Of a DNA stretch of 64,000 nt, positions 44,360-55,138 are shown in pieces. Numbering within the stretch: the stretch's first letter is position 1; each line of letters begins with the position of its first letter. Source of the stretch: Ligula intestinalis (taxonomy: Eukaryota > Platyhelminthes > Cestoda > Diphyllobothriidea > Diphyllobothriidae). Where the stretch lies: contig JAYGXS010000005.1 in the NCBI GenBank assembly GCA_036362985.1, positions 48,504,113 to 48,568,112 of the forward strand. The letters run 5' to 3'. The notes under the pieces were generated by a model. The model did not search any database. It was not told the origin of the DNA and saw only the letters and a program-made list of their open reading frames with translations. The position numbers were made by a program, and so were the translations under genes.

Positions 44360-45540
44360 AGCTTCGCCTTAATTGGTGCGGTATTGGCTTGACACTTCGC
44401 GTTCGACTCATTAATTGCCGCGATTTACTTGTCCGTGTCGGATGCAGGCTTAGTAATGGCGTGGCAATTATACTCGCTGTCGTCAGAGCCGTTGCTGGGT
44501 CCGGCCCTTCCCACCTGACTGATTCTCTTGCTCAGGCAATTTCTCATGACAAAGTAGGAAAAGGCCAAATTTTTGCGCTTGTTGATGAACTTGGGGCCTT
44601 AGAACCATGACTCGAACAGTAGCGGCTCACGCGGTTGTCACCTCTTGCGAGGATTTCGGCTTCGTTAAACCTGAAAACTTGAAACCACCTCCGACTGGCC
44701 CAAAAGTTTCGCGAGCTATTCCGTACATGAAGAATGTATGGGAAGCGGTCAGCCGTCTGCTCATCCCACTTGGAGTTGCAGTTTCGCACAGGCCAGAAGC
44801 CACCATCAGACGCCGGGTCATGAGGCCGAAAGACCCACTGCCACGGCAAGAAACGACTGGGGTCGTTTGCCGGATCTGGTGCAGTTGAAGACAATTCAAC
44901 CACGTCGGAGAAACCGGGAGATTGCTCCGGACGCGAATGGCTGAGCATGCATTGGCGGTGAGGAAGAAAGACGCCAACTCCCAGGTTGCAGTTCACTCGA
45001 GGGGACCCGGCCATATTTTCAGGTTTGATGAGGCCGAACTCCTCGCGAGAGGTGACAACTGCGTGAGCCGCGAACTGCTCGAATCATGGTTCCCAGGCCC
45101 CCAGTCCATCAACAAGCGCAACGATTTGCCATTCTTATACTCCGTACTGAGAACTTTCCTGAGCAAGAGAATCAGTCACATGGGAAGGGCCAGGCCCAGC
45201 AACAACCACGACGACAGTGGGCATAATTGTCACGCGATTATCAGGCCCGCATCTGACGCTGACAAGGCAATTGTGGCAATTAGTGAGTCGAAAGCGAAGT
45301 GTCAAGCCAGTACCGCATCAATTAAGGCGCAAACGATTGCTACAGAAGTGAATGATTATCGCATGCACGCGGATGACCACTATGAACTAGGAATACCTTG
45401 CAACCTGCGCATATTTCAACCCTATCTGCGCATGTTGATAGGACACATCGGTCAATTTTTGAGAGGCTTTAATTTTCATTCAAGGGGCTTCATTCAAATT
45501 CTTGCCTCAGCAAGTAAGACATGTGATTGGACCTTTTAGA
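44360..45540. mobile_element. fold-back Penelope copy with about 320-bp arms
   Basis: The antisense left arm (about 44365-44680) mirrors 45020-45340: the minus frame reads FNEAEILARGDNRVSRY and the plus frame reads FDEAELLARGDNCVSRELLE. The plus-strand part holds IPYMKNVWEAVSRLLIPLGV, a GIY-YIG domain (VCRIWCS then a stop at 44886, VGETGRLLRTRMAEHA) and SWFPGPQSINKRNDLP. No hammerhead core is recognisable at its 3' end. It begins 400 bp after MAPK15. Confidence 0.75.
44607..45539 (+). pseudogene. Penelope GIY-YIG endonuclease region (broken)
   Basis: Two plus-strand frames (44607-44888 and 44922-45539) encode the linker and GIY-YIG endonuclease of a Penelope-like element, which cuts target DNA for retroposition. 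The GIY motif is GVVCRIWCS and the YIG motif HVGETGR. Arg (LLRTRMAEH), Glu (ELLESW) and Asn (SINK) positions are present. A TGA after IWCS removes the CGQ that should follow. The frame extends beyond the usual end into Penelope 3' UTR. Confidence 0.8.
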
Positions 45541-45589
45541 CATCACAGAACGCAGATGTCTGCTAACGACGCACAAAATACTATCCTAG

Positions 45590-46500
45590 ATCAATAATGC
45601 TAGTGCAGATTAACTGCGTGCTTCATATTGCGTCAAATTCCTAAGTTGCAGACTGCTAAGGTAGCCGTGCCACATCCTTTGTACTTCGGTAGCTATATTT
45701 AGGGCGATAATATTGTTGAAAGGTAAGTTTGCATGATATCTAGATTCAGAAATGAGTCGGCAGTTTGCGCGCAATCATAGCGTCTGCCTTTTGTCAATAA
45801 TATGTTGCAACACCAGTCAAAGATAAAGCCTATACGCTTTAACCTCAATGCACATCCAGGGAATTCGTATACTTTTTGGATATCTAAAAATTAGTGGTTT
45901 CGATTTTCAGGTTGAACTTAGCTCCATTGATGAGTATTCACAGCGCAATATCATCAAAGCAGACAGAATTGTGTGTTCAAAATATCCCCTACTCTGATAT
46001 GGTTGCTGAAGACAGACCTCGTAGGATAGCAGACATCTAATTAGAGACGAAAATATGCATAGAGATAATAAGTCCGTTATTTTATGTTATTATTACGGGA
46101 TAGCATTTGATTTTAGTATTTTGGAAAAGTAATTATCTTTTCATCACTGAGAATTACTGCGCAACCTTTACCTGATATGCCATTAGTTCTTAAACAGCTG
46201 AGTCCGAATCTCAGTATCAACCGACTCTGTTATAATTATTGACGAACATTCTCGGCACCGTGGAAACAAAAGAAATCGTCTGTTTAAAGTAACAGTTGTA
46301 AATTTTTGTAAATTGCAAGAACAGCAGGATTTATTGGATCCATAAATTTCAGGAGCGCTCATCAGCTGCTACCTCTCCTTGCACAACATGAGTGAAGTAA
46401 AAGAAAATACCAAATTGCACTCATATTAAAAAAAATCGATACGAAACTGCAAGGTCATAGGATGTGGCCAAGAGGCAATCAATAGCGTAGAAAAGGTAAA
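45590..46500 (+). repeat. unclassified repeat R2, copy 1
   Basis: Shares ordered blocks with 47560-48680: CTGCTAAGGTAGCCGTG/CTGCTAAGATAGCTGTG, TATACTTTTTGGATAT, AAATATGCATAGAGATAAT and TATAATTATTG. No coding domain. Part of it (46328-46385) also matches the inverted arms of the Penelope copy at 59 kb. Confidence 0.6.
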
Positions 46501-46839
46501 ACACTGTGGGCAACAAAGCTGGGGAAAAAACGTCAAAGGCAGAAAAAAAGAGCAGGGGATTGTATAAATCTGGGAGCCGGATTTTACCAGGGCAAAGCTA
46601 GGCTAACCACATTCTCCAACTGTTTACATAGGTCTTTTTTTTCACCGCCGTATATAGGCTGCCTCCAGGTAGCGCAATTTACAAATTTGCACCTGGGGAA
46701 CTCTGCTTTGAATTGTAAGTATAAATTCCCCCACAAGAACAGTGTATAAAATTACGAAGGAAATGCACAGCCATAATGATGTGTGTGTGTGTTAAAATTA
46801 AGGATGAATGCAATTTGAAGGATAAACATGGTATTAGTT

Positions 46840-47470
46840 TCTTCGTTTTCAGTGTCTTCATTAATAAATTGCGCTTTTGTTTAACGTTTACATCAAAACC
46901 TTTAAAGATGAACACATGGACCATTTCTAGGAATGCCTCAAAACAGCAAACCGCATTGTTTACTAGATAACTCGGATATTTTTATTCCTTAGTTCAATAA
47001 AATATTAAATGTTGAGGTTATCTCGTTAAAATATGATTTAATTAGATCTTTAGCTGAAGAATTTCTGTGTATATTAAGTTTTTTCAAGGTAATGTCACAT
47101 TAAAATTGGATACTATTGAAATATTTTAAGCTACCTGTATATAAGCAATTCGATTTGATTGGAGATGAAAGAACTTACTTTTCTCTGTATACTGGATTAT
47201 TTTTCGCTTCCGAATGCAAGAAAGTGTGGCCATATATATCCATTTTTTAAACAGTGTGTGCAGCGGCCAATATTTGCGTAGTTGCGAGTCTTATTTATGT
47301 CGCAGTTTTTTGTTGCTAAACATTTGATTATTTAAACGATTATTTTTACTTTATACTTATATGCGTTCAGTTACTTTATTTATGTATCCGTTCCTCTATA
47401 ATGCTTAAAATATATAATGTTCAGTCACAGCTAGAAGGCGTCAATCGAAATCTTACCTCAGAAATAAGAA
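46840..47470. repeat. AT-rich unclassified repeat, copy 2
   Basis: Contains CATCAAAACCTTTA, TCAAAACAGCAAACC and TAGATAACTCGGATATTTTTA, shared with 49.93-50.17 kb in the same orientation. No gene seen. Confidence 0.6.
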
Positions 47471-47559
47471 GATGCAGATAAAACTTTGGGGAACCACAGT
47501 TCGTAGATGGCTACATAGGCAGCACAAAATAGCATCTAGGTAAAAAAATGCTCGTGTAT

Positions 47560-48680
47560 ATTTATTGCGTGCCTCGTTGTGGTTGAGATACCCAATTTAC
47601 AAACTGCTAAGATAGCTGTGCTGCATACTACATACTGCGGCAGACATTTAGTGATTGGCTCCACACGAAGTGCACTTCTGAAGGCTTGTTGTGAGTTGCT
47701 AAAATCGAGGTTCACCTGTGAGCGCTTCCTGCTTCCGGGCTCTGTATCAGCCAATCACTGGCCGTCTCACATAGGACCTTATTTGATGACTGCCGGGCAG
47801 ACTTCACTTCAGACGCCGTCCGCTGGCTTGTGGTAGTGCGATCGTCTGACAGTCAATTTCCTACTGCCTATTCTCCGTGCCTCTTATACAGAATAAACTG
47901 TTACTTCCACTCTAGTCTCCCATGACTTCTCTCTTCGTAGGCAAGGGTCTTTTCTGAGGGTCGCAGTTGTCAAGGTTTAATTTCCTTAACATCTTGCGAT
48001 CTATATTCTTAAGCCGACCACATTTTCAAAGTTCTACGTTCTGAGGAGTAAACATTTCATACTCTTTTGCATAATATATGGAATAAGACATTGTTCGGCA
48101 GTTTGGGGCAATCATACGGTCTGTCCTTTGTCAGTAATACGATGCAAAAAAACTCAAGGATAAAGAGCTATAACCTTCAGCCCCAATGCACGTCCAGGCA
48201 AGTCATATACTTTTTGGATATGTATCCTTAAATATTTCGAATTTAACGTTGAAAGAAGCTCCATCTAAAAGTATTTATGGAATAATATTATCGCCAATCG
48301 TATCAGGTGGAACTGGGGATTTTAAATATCTCCTACTCTTTTAGGGCATTTGAGGACAAACCTCTTAGGACAGCAGAATTTCGATTACGAAAGGAAATAT
48401 GCATAGAGATAATCAATCAATTATTTATATAGTATTAAGGGAAGGTGCTTGATTTTAAAATCGAATTACCTTGTCGTTCCTGAGAATTAATGCACAGCCT
48501 TTATCTGGTATGTCATTAGGTCCAAAACGGCTAGGCATATCAATCCGAATGAGCAGTATAAACCAGCCATGATATAATTATTGTCAAATATCCTGCATAT
48601 CACGCATAAAGAGTAACCATTTTTTAAAATAAATTTCCGTGACAAGAGCATTGTATAAAAAGTTTGAAATTCCATCAGTT
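47560..48680 (+). repeat. unclassified repeat R2, copy 2, with inserted 0.3 kb
   Basis: Direct copy of R2 at 45590. Between about 47645 and 47945 it holds roughly 300 bp absent from copy 1, ending with CAGAATAAACTGTTACTTCC (an AATAAA-like signal); this could be a solo LTR or another insertion. I could not find matching termini. Confidence 0.5.
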
Positions 48681-48750
48681 ACAAAAACAGCGCACAACCA
48701 CAATAGGAAGGGTGAGTGCAATTTAAGGGAAACAAGTGATTTGTTTTTTT

Positions 48751-49176
48751 TTAATATTCCTGCGAACTGCGCGATGGTTTGAGTCTCCTATGGCTGTTTA
48801 CGTTGAATGGCGTTCGACCATCTCTTTGATGTCCGCCAGTAACGAAAGCAAGGAGCGCCAGACACAGCAAGCCCAGCAAAGGCATACCGTAGTCCCATAG
48901 TTCAATTAGCATGTTTGGTTCGGCGAGCCTGCTGAAATGGCCCTGATTCATACGATGGATGAAAGCAAAAGCATATGTAATATGATATTCAAATGAGCTT
49001 GCTTGTGCGTTTAAATCAAGGGAGGACTCACAGTTAAGGTTGACAAGATTATGAGTAACAGAATGGTGCTCTTCACTGTGTATGTAACTTAAGAAATCAG
49101 CATATACGCTGACCTCAAATGCGTCAAATTCGGACCAATCCATGGTCCCCTTCGTCAGCTGCATGCAGGAGAGCAA
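48751..49176 (-). CDS. unrecognised 141-codon ORF with one hydrophobic segment
   Basis: I do not recognise this protein. It is the longest open frame in the right half not explained by a transposon. The N-terminal two thirds is acidic and aromatic (DWSEFDAFEVSVYADFLSYI), then comes a hydrophobic stretch (YGMPLLGLLCLALLAFVTGG, about residues 95-114) and a short basic tail. This would suit a single-pass membrane protein with a cytoplasmic basic end, or one exon of a larger gene. A possible acceptor-like CATGCAG lies near the start. It may also be chance. Confidence 0.3.
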   Translation of the reverse strand: MLSCMQLTKGTMDWSEFDAFEVSVYADFLSYIHSEEHHSVTHNLVNLNCESSLDLNAQASSFEYHITYAFAFIHRMNQGHFSRLAEPNMLIELWDYGMPLLGLLCLALLAFVTGGHQRDGRTPFNVNSHRRLKPSRSSQEY

Positions 49177-49499
49177 AACAAATTCTGGTAGGTTAAAGCA
49201 GAGGCTGACGGAGAAAATTTGTGAAGCTAGTTCTTACTCAATTTTTTGTTATTTATATCCTAGAGGTCTGTCAATCGATATCATCTCCAAGTAACATTTT
49301 ACGACTGCACTTTCCACAACATCTCGAAGTAGAAGGTGCACAGTCAGTTGCATCAGGTGCGACACTAACATTTTGGAACCGTTTAGTGCTAATGCTATTC
49401 CTCAGTGTCGACAGCTTCTTATTGTTCGGAAAAGTAGGTCCAGCGTGTTTGACACGCGTTGACTGTGTCTGATCCCGTTTCCGGGTGTCTTGCTGCTGC

Positions 49500-49562
49500 C
49501 GCGTCTAATAAACAGGTCGCGGTTTCAAGCCTCGGGTGGGGCACCACCTGCGGTTGTACAGT
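49500..49562 (+). repeat. SINE family B fragment
   Basis: GGTCGCGGTTTCAAGCCTCG (B box) followed by GGTGGGGCACCACCTGCGG, matching 8620-8660. The A-box half is missing. Confidence 0.5.
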
Positions 49563-49689
49563 GTGTGCCAAAAACCGTGCAACATTCATAACTTTGAAAA
49601 AGTTTGATCATTACTCGCATACCGCTGTGAATGCATTTAGGATGTCTTAGAACTAATAATGAACAGTACTGGACATATCTAAAACTTAA

Positions 49690-50170
49690 AAGAAATGTAA
49701 GAAGTACTTACTGTTTGTTAGGAAAAGTAAAATTTTCCCGATAATCCCCAAGTTTTGGAGGCGTAAAAAAGTAGCTATAGCTTAGAAAAATAAATTTAAA
49801 TAGTTTGAGTATCTGAAAAGTTTACGTTGCCACTTTCTTTATATAAAGAGAACTTTTCTTTAGTCACTATTGGGTAACTTTTCACTGAATATCGTCCAAT
49901 AAAGTCTGGAATTATTTTCTTCGTTTTTAGTGTCTTTACATCAAAACCTTTATAAAAAGATAAAAATAAAGAGTATTTACCGAGATAAAATGTTTTTGGA
50001 TATAAGTTCTTATGAAGATGACCACGTGGATCATTTTTAGAAATACATCAAAACAGCAAACCACATTGTCCACTAGATAACTCGGATATTTTTACTCCTA
50101 AGATTATTAAAAGTGCTTTTATTAGATATTCAGCTGACGAATTTCTGTGTATATTAAGTTTTTCGAAGGC
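49690..50170. repeat. AT-rich unclassified repeat, copy 3
   Basis: Matches the repeats at 42.5 and 46.9 kb (TTTTTGGATATAAGTTCTTAT, AACAGCAAACCACATTGTCC, GAATTTCTGTGTATATTAAG). No coding domain. Confidence 0.6.
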
Positions 50171-50733
50171 TTTTGACGATTATTTTAATCTACCTGAACT
50201 GCCGCCGGGAAGGCACTCGTGACTGCTGTCCTCAGGTGTCTTTTTACCAGTTCACTTGCTGCGTCTTCCAGAAAAGGCAGTCTTATGAATCAATATTTCC
50301 TTTCCGCCGTTGCAAATGCGGCCTTTGTGACACGCTCCTTGATGTTCCGAAGGATGAACCTTTCTGTATAACCGTTTTCATGGAGTGTGTTTTGTAGCTG
50401 CTACAGTTCTACTTTCACTGTTTCATGAGAGCAGATGCGGCGTACTCTGGGTGCCGTTTCTTGGAGACCTTTCGAATACTGCCGAAGACATTCAAAGTCT
50501 GTATCTGACGAGGGCCCCTTTAAAAGGCTCCTGAAGCAGGCGCACCCTTTTACCCCGCTTGGCTAGCTTTTCGTAATCATGCATCCCCTCTATACGTCAT
50601 CTACACACATATTTCGATTGACAGGCCGTCTTAGTCTTGTCGGATCCAACGTCGACTATCCTTCATTAAATAGTAAAGAGGCAGGTGGTTTTCGAGAAGA
50701 AGACAACTCGATCGCTGGGACAATACTTTTATT

Positions 50734-50777
50734 TGCCTGACTTTTCGACATCCGTCACGGATTCAGCATCAGAGACA
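50734..50777 (-). ncRNA. hammerhead-ribozyme-like motif (core altered)
   Basis: Minus strand: CTGATGC (last core A is C), stem II ATCCG/CGGAT with loop TGA, GAAA then AGTC (50746-50739). Stem I, TGTCT with AGGCA, pairs over all 5 positions (one G-U). Likely inactive because of the core change. Confidence 0.5.
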
Positions 50778-50827
50778 TTAGCAAAAACGGTAACAGAAAC
50801 GGGTAACACATGCACAGGAGTTTGCAT

Positions 50828-50835
50828 TATTTATA
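50828..50835 (-). promoter_or_regulatory. TATA-like box in Penelope terminal repeat
   Basis: TATAAATA on the minus strand, 96 nt from the predicted cleavage base at 50739, as in the copies at 35 and 55 kb. Confidence 0.45.
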
Positions 50836-52654
50836 GGATACAGTCATTGTGGCAAACATACAGCAACAATTAACGTTAATGCCTTCTTGTGCCTGGATAT
50901 TTCATTGGACGGCATGCGGGCTCTGACCTGTTGAACTTTCATCACGGGCGGTGGACTCGGGCGTGATTATTGCTCGGTCATCTGGCCCTCCGGTGTTGGC
51001 GTAGGCTGATGGGGTGGCCTGTTCGTTCCCCAAGTGGCGACTTGCTTCGGCCAAATTGAGTGTCAGCACCAAATATGGATTGGGCAAATCATTGCACTTG
51101 TTGGTAGATTGGGGGCCACTGAACCATCACTCAAGTAATTCTCGGCTCACCCGATTATCACCTCTTACGAGATTTTCGGCCCCATCAACTTTGAATGAAC
51201 CGCAACTTGAGAATTGCCATCATTTCGCTGCACTGCTGCCATGTGTTCGGCGATTCGCGACTTGGGAAGTCTGCCAGTTTTTCCGACGTAGTTGTTGTGC
51301 CCGCAACTGCACTAGATGTTTCTTGCCGTGGTAGTGAGTCTTTCGGCTTCATTATCTGACGCCTTATGGTTGCCTCTGGCCCGTGTGCGACTCCAACTTC
51401 GAGTGGTGCGAGAAGGCGGTCGACAGCCTCTGAGACGTTTTTGACGTACGGGATCGCTCGTCAAATTTTGGGGTTGGTGCGATTTTGTTGGCCATCTCAT
51501 TTGCGCAAGTACTGGTTGTTTCGATATTACTAACCTTAAAGTTGAGTGAAAGTGCGCTTCACCAATCCGGCTGCAGAACGTAAAGCGCCCTTTCTTTTTG
51601 CCTTGGACCTCCAAGTTAAATTCCTGCTAAGCAGCTGCACAATCAGAGGCAGCCAGTTATGTAGAAATAAAATCGAAAAATATTTGCCATCATCAAAGGG
51701 TAACGCCGCTGTCAGGCCAGAAACCCCGGTGATCTGAGTCAATCGCCTCATCAATTGGTCCACAGACTCCAGTCCTACTATTAGTGATGCTTAGGCACAT
51801 GGCGGTCGTGTTTCTGGTAGGATAATCGTCACCAGTGGGTGAACTGGAAGAAAGTTCGACTCAAATACTCGGCGACCAACTGACTCGAATTCAAATATAA
51901 GGACTCTATTGACTTGAATTCAAGTTCTGTCTGACTGATTATCACAGGTAGGCTCGAAATTTTAACCCAAGGTTCTTTGTTTTTGCCTATATTTCTTTCG
52001 AATGACTACATCTGAATTTGTCGAAAAAATGAATTCAAGTCTTCTTAAATCAGTCAGCCTCTATTTTATGTAACTTTTACAGTGGAAAACTGTCAAGTTC
52101 GAGGGGATACTCGCGTTAAATGTGCACGTCCTAAAGCTTTCGGTTTGCATTACTTTCTTCGACTCTGAAAATCCTTGTGTCCTGCTCCCATTACTAGACT
52201 CAAGCTTAGATGTGTGCGTCGCTGAAGCTTTTCACCTACTTATCTTTAACTGGAATGTTAACATAACTCTGGAGACATTTTCCTAATTCCATTCGTTAAA
52301 TTTAGATATCATCGAGGGCTCACTGATGGGTCTGACTCCTAATACAAAAGTATTAGGCAGATGCCTTTTCTGACCTTACTGGATGTTCGCTATGCTGGTC
52401 TTTAAGTTCTATCTTTCGTGTTTTCTTGCCTTTTGCTTGCGTCTCCCTCGTCTCTTATGTCCTCTCTCTTCCGTTCTAGTCGTCTCTTGCATTTCCTGAA
52501 ATTCCATAATTAACATCTTGTTCATTCCTTTGATGGCGGCTCGTAAAGAAAATGCTTCCATGCATGGCTGTTTTAAATTAAACTCCCTCAGTCGCCGCAG
52601 CTAGCGTGACCCCACAAGCACAAGTCCCATCAACATAAGTCCGTCTGTCAATAC

Positions 52655-52885
52655 AAGCGAACATCCATGTCCCAGGAAGCGATTGACAAGTCAAGTCAAG
52701 TCAAATTTCTTAAAGGAAATGTAGGCAAACGCCTTTGAAGAAGAAGACTTGATCGCTGGGACAATATGTTTATTCGCCTGAACCTGTTTCTGCTACTCAT
52801 GTCTCTGATGACGAATCCGCAACGGATATCGAAACGGCAGGTGAATAAACATATTGTCCCAGCGATCGAGTCTTATTCTCAATAA
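52655..52885 (+). mobile_element. compact fold-back: antisense arm, hammerhead-like motif, sense arm
   Basis: The left arm (52657-52695 and 52742-52781, split by about 50 bp containing AAGTC repeats) is antisense to the Penelope 3' end. A short leader follows, then CTGATGA...GAAACGGC (52805-52838) and the sense arm (GGTGAATAAACATATTGTCC). The left arm ends TTCGCCTGA, antisense to TCAGGCGAA, so it stops at the predicted cleavage position. No coding part. Confidence 0.75.
52800..52843 (+). ncRNA. hammerhead-ribozyme-like motif (GGC at cleavage triplet)
   Basis: CTGATGA (52805-52811), stem II ATCCG/CGGAT with loop CAA, GAAAC (52831-52835), then GGC where others have GTC. The cleavage triplet requires U at its middle, so this copy should not cleave. 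Confidence 0.5.
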
Positions 52886-53265
52886 GTCCGTCTACGGGCG
52901 CCCAGGAGTGCAGCTGTGATTGGACAGGACACCGTCGACGCGCCTACTGCCTCCTTGCGCCATGCGGGCACGTCTAATTTGACTGGCTGCTTCTTCAACC
53001 AATCAGTCACGAAAGTAGCCGAGCCGCGAACCGACTGAAATAGACTTCATGTGGAGGGCAGGCTCACTGACCTGATTACAGTATAGAAGATGCTTGTCAA
53101 CTTTTGCCCTTGCACGTAGTTGCGTAGTGACAAGTACTTGGGCAGAGGTAATGGAGACTGAGAGTGCGATTCCTAGATTACTAGACGTCGTTGACTAGGT
53201 TGGGTTCGTACCTTAACCACTTGTCCAGTAAGGCCTTGATTCGGATAACGACTTAGTGGAATTTA

Positions 53266-53324
53266 AGGTGGTGGTGGTGGTGTGGTGGTGGTGGTGGTGG
53301 TGGTGGTGGTGGTGGTGGTGGTGG
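53266..53324. repeat. (GGT)n microsatellite
   Basis: About 19 GGT units with one lost base near 53280. Confidence 0.95.
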
Positions 53325-53984
53325 TTGAATGGCTTTTACAGTTCTGTTCTGCTACCCACTCCCTCCTTTATGGCGAGCCTCTGTCGGACTCCGGATTGAT
53401 CCAAGTTTGGGATCCCTAAACAGTCTCTATGCCATCTTTTTTTCAGTACAGAGAGGATTGGAGCCTTGCGATTTAAAAGTATCGCGTGATTAACACTCTT
53501 GCAGGGTATGAAGACTTGGAAGGAAAGAATGACTTGGCCACTAAAAGCTACTTGTTTCCCTATATCGCGACGGTTTCTTCTTTAATCGAGATGGAGTCGC
53601 CCCTGTCAGTGATTTTTCAATGCTGCTAGAATTTGCCTTTTTCTACTTCTCGTAAAGGGATTTAGCGGGAGGAGGACACTCGGTATGAAATCTTGAGGTT
53701 GATGGTTTGATTCAATATGGAACCACATGCTTTCTGATAGTGTGAAAACCCTACTTCCAAGAGGTATTTTCACAGATATGTTCGGATCATTAAACTGTAG
53801 TAATTTCGCAAACCTCCCTCGTTACCGCCACTATTCTTGCCCTCGTTTTGATTTTGGGGAGTAGTTTAATTACATTAGAGTAACATGCACCGATCTGTCC
53901 TGATTTCAGGACAAAAGTGAGCATTTCCGCCTTGCTTTCGAACTGAGGACTTACAATCCACGCAGGCTGTCATATGGCCACTAC

Positions 53985-54330
53985 CAATAGGTAGTTAGAG
54001 AAGTACTTACGACCAAAAACTGAGACACTGGAATGCCCATTCCGGACTTTTTGCCCGTAATTAGCCGACAATACCCGCTTCTTAACAGGACGTGAGCCCG
54101 CTAGTGCAGTGGTTAGAGCGTTTTTCGAAGAGTGTCGGATCCGGAGTTCGAAGCTCGAGTGTGCGGTTAGGGTACAAATGGCTGATTGGGGAACATAAGC
54201 CAGAAAGGGCATTTCCAGTCTTATTATCCTTGTTGCTAAGCCTTTTGCAGTGCCGTTTACTGTGCAGGACATATTTTTGTCCTGCACGCTCTGTGTCAGC
54301 CCATAGTGTCCCAACAAACACTTACGAGGG
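53985..54330 (+). repeat. tRNA-derived SINE family B with inverted partner
   Basis: The head at 54093-54156 has A box TAGTGCAGTGGTTAGAGCG and B box GGAGTTCGAAGCTC. The body has AAGCCAGAAAGGGCATTTCC (54198-54217). An antisense body copy lies directly upstream (ACTGGAATGCCCATTCCGGA, about 54026). The same head-to-head layout occurs at 28.7-29.1 kb. Confidence 0.6.
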
Positions 54331-55086
54331 AGACGCGTTGGACAGACACAGGGTGTCTAGATGAAGGCACAGCGTGCATCATAGCATCCATAACAAACTC
54401 CACACTTGGAAGGGGGGCTATGATAGCACGCCTAGGTGCAGGTTTAGGCTGCGCCAGTCAGCTAGCCATCTGCACCCAATAACCTTATCAGATTGCCGAC
54501 CGACTCCGGCAGTAAACTGAGTAAAGATAGGGTAGAGTTTGCTGGGAATGTGCCCATTCCCACGACTACGCTGTCAGCATACATCTAACAGATAGCCTGC
54601 GCAAGTGGCGCGCCCATTCCCATGATTATTCATCTCACAGAAAGGCCCGCGAGCTCATCTTATGCAGCTGTCATGAGAGCGTGACGTGACTATCGATTTT
54701 CCTCTAATCCTGATTGACCCATTGTCGCACTGTGTTTCTCGCGTTCCCTTTAAAGTACATGCACCCTGTGTCTGACTGGACCTTCTCTGACTTGCCTTAA
54801 GGTGCTTGTCGCAGTAAACTTTCCCTCTCTCTCTCTGGCCAACCCGTCTTCTCTCTATCTCACTCTTACGGGTTTCTTGGCTCGGCGTTCGACTTAGTTA
54901 GCAATGCCAGGCGGGTCATAACAGAGTTAACGAGGCCTCCACTGGAAGCTGCGTCTCCACGGCATTTAGTTCATATACCTCACTATAAATTATGCCTATG
55001 GACGGAATAAATCGCGATTTTCGCGCACGCAAGGGAAGAAGTATATAAGAAGAAGACGATTCGATCGCTGTGACAATACGTTTATT

Positions 55087-55130
55087 CGCCTGACGTTTCG
55101 ATATACGTCGCAGATTCATCATCACCGTCA
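55087..55130 (-). ncRNA. hammerhead-ribozyme-like motif (degenerate)
   Basis: Minus strand: GTGATGA (first core C is G), stem II ATCTG...CGTAT weakened, GAAACGTC intact (55099-55092), stem I 3' side AGGCG. Likely inactive. Confidence 0.45.
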
Positions 55131-55138
55131 GTGCCTTC

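Larger units (their letters stand above)
50690..51612 (-). mobile_element. Penelope copy, minus strand, 3' end complete
   Basis: Minus-strand remnants of the linker, the GIY-YIG domain (after a stop, CSCG..NYVG-type residues from about 51305) and the C-terminus are followed by a TATA-like box (50828-50835), a hammerhead-like motif (50739-50772) and the shared tail (ATTGTCCCAGCGATCGAGTT). Frames are shifted many times. Unlike most other copies, no antisense partner is seen to its right. Confidence 0.75.

Noticed and set aside
44544..45014. 156-codon minus-strand ORF
   Set aside because: Partly the antisense arm of the fold-back Penelope and partly the antisense of its sense coding region; not an independent gene.
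45250..45300. Possible hammerhead in the 44.4-45.3 kb Penelope copy (CTGACGC...GAAAGC)
   Set aside because: The core has a substitution, no convincing stem II forms and the usual terminal tail does not follow.
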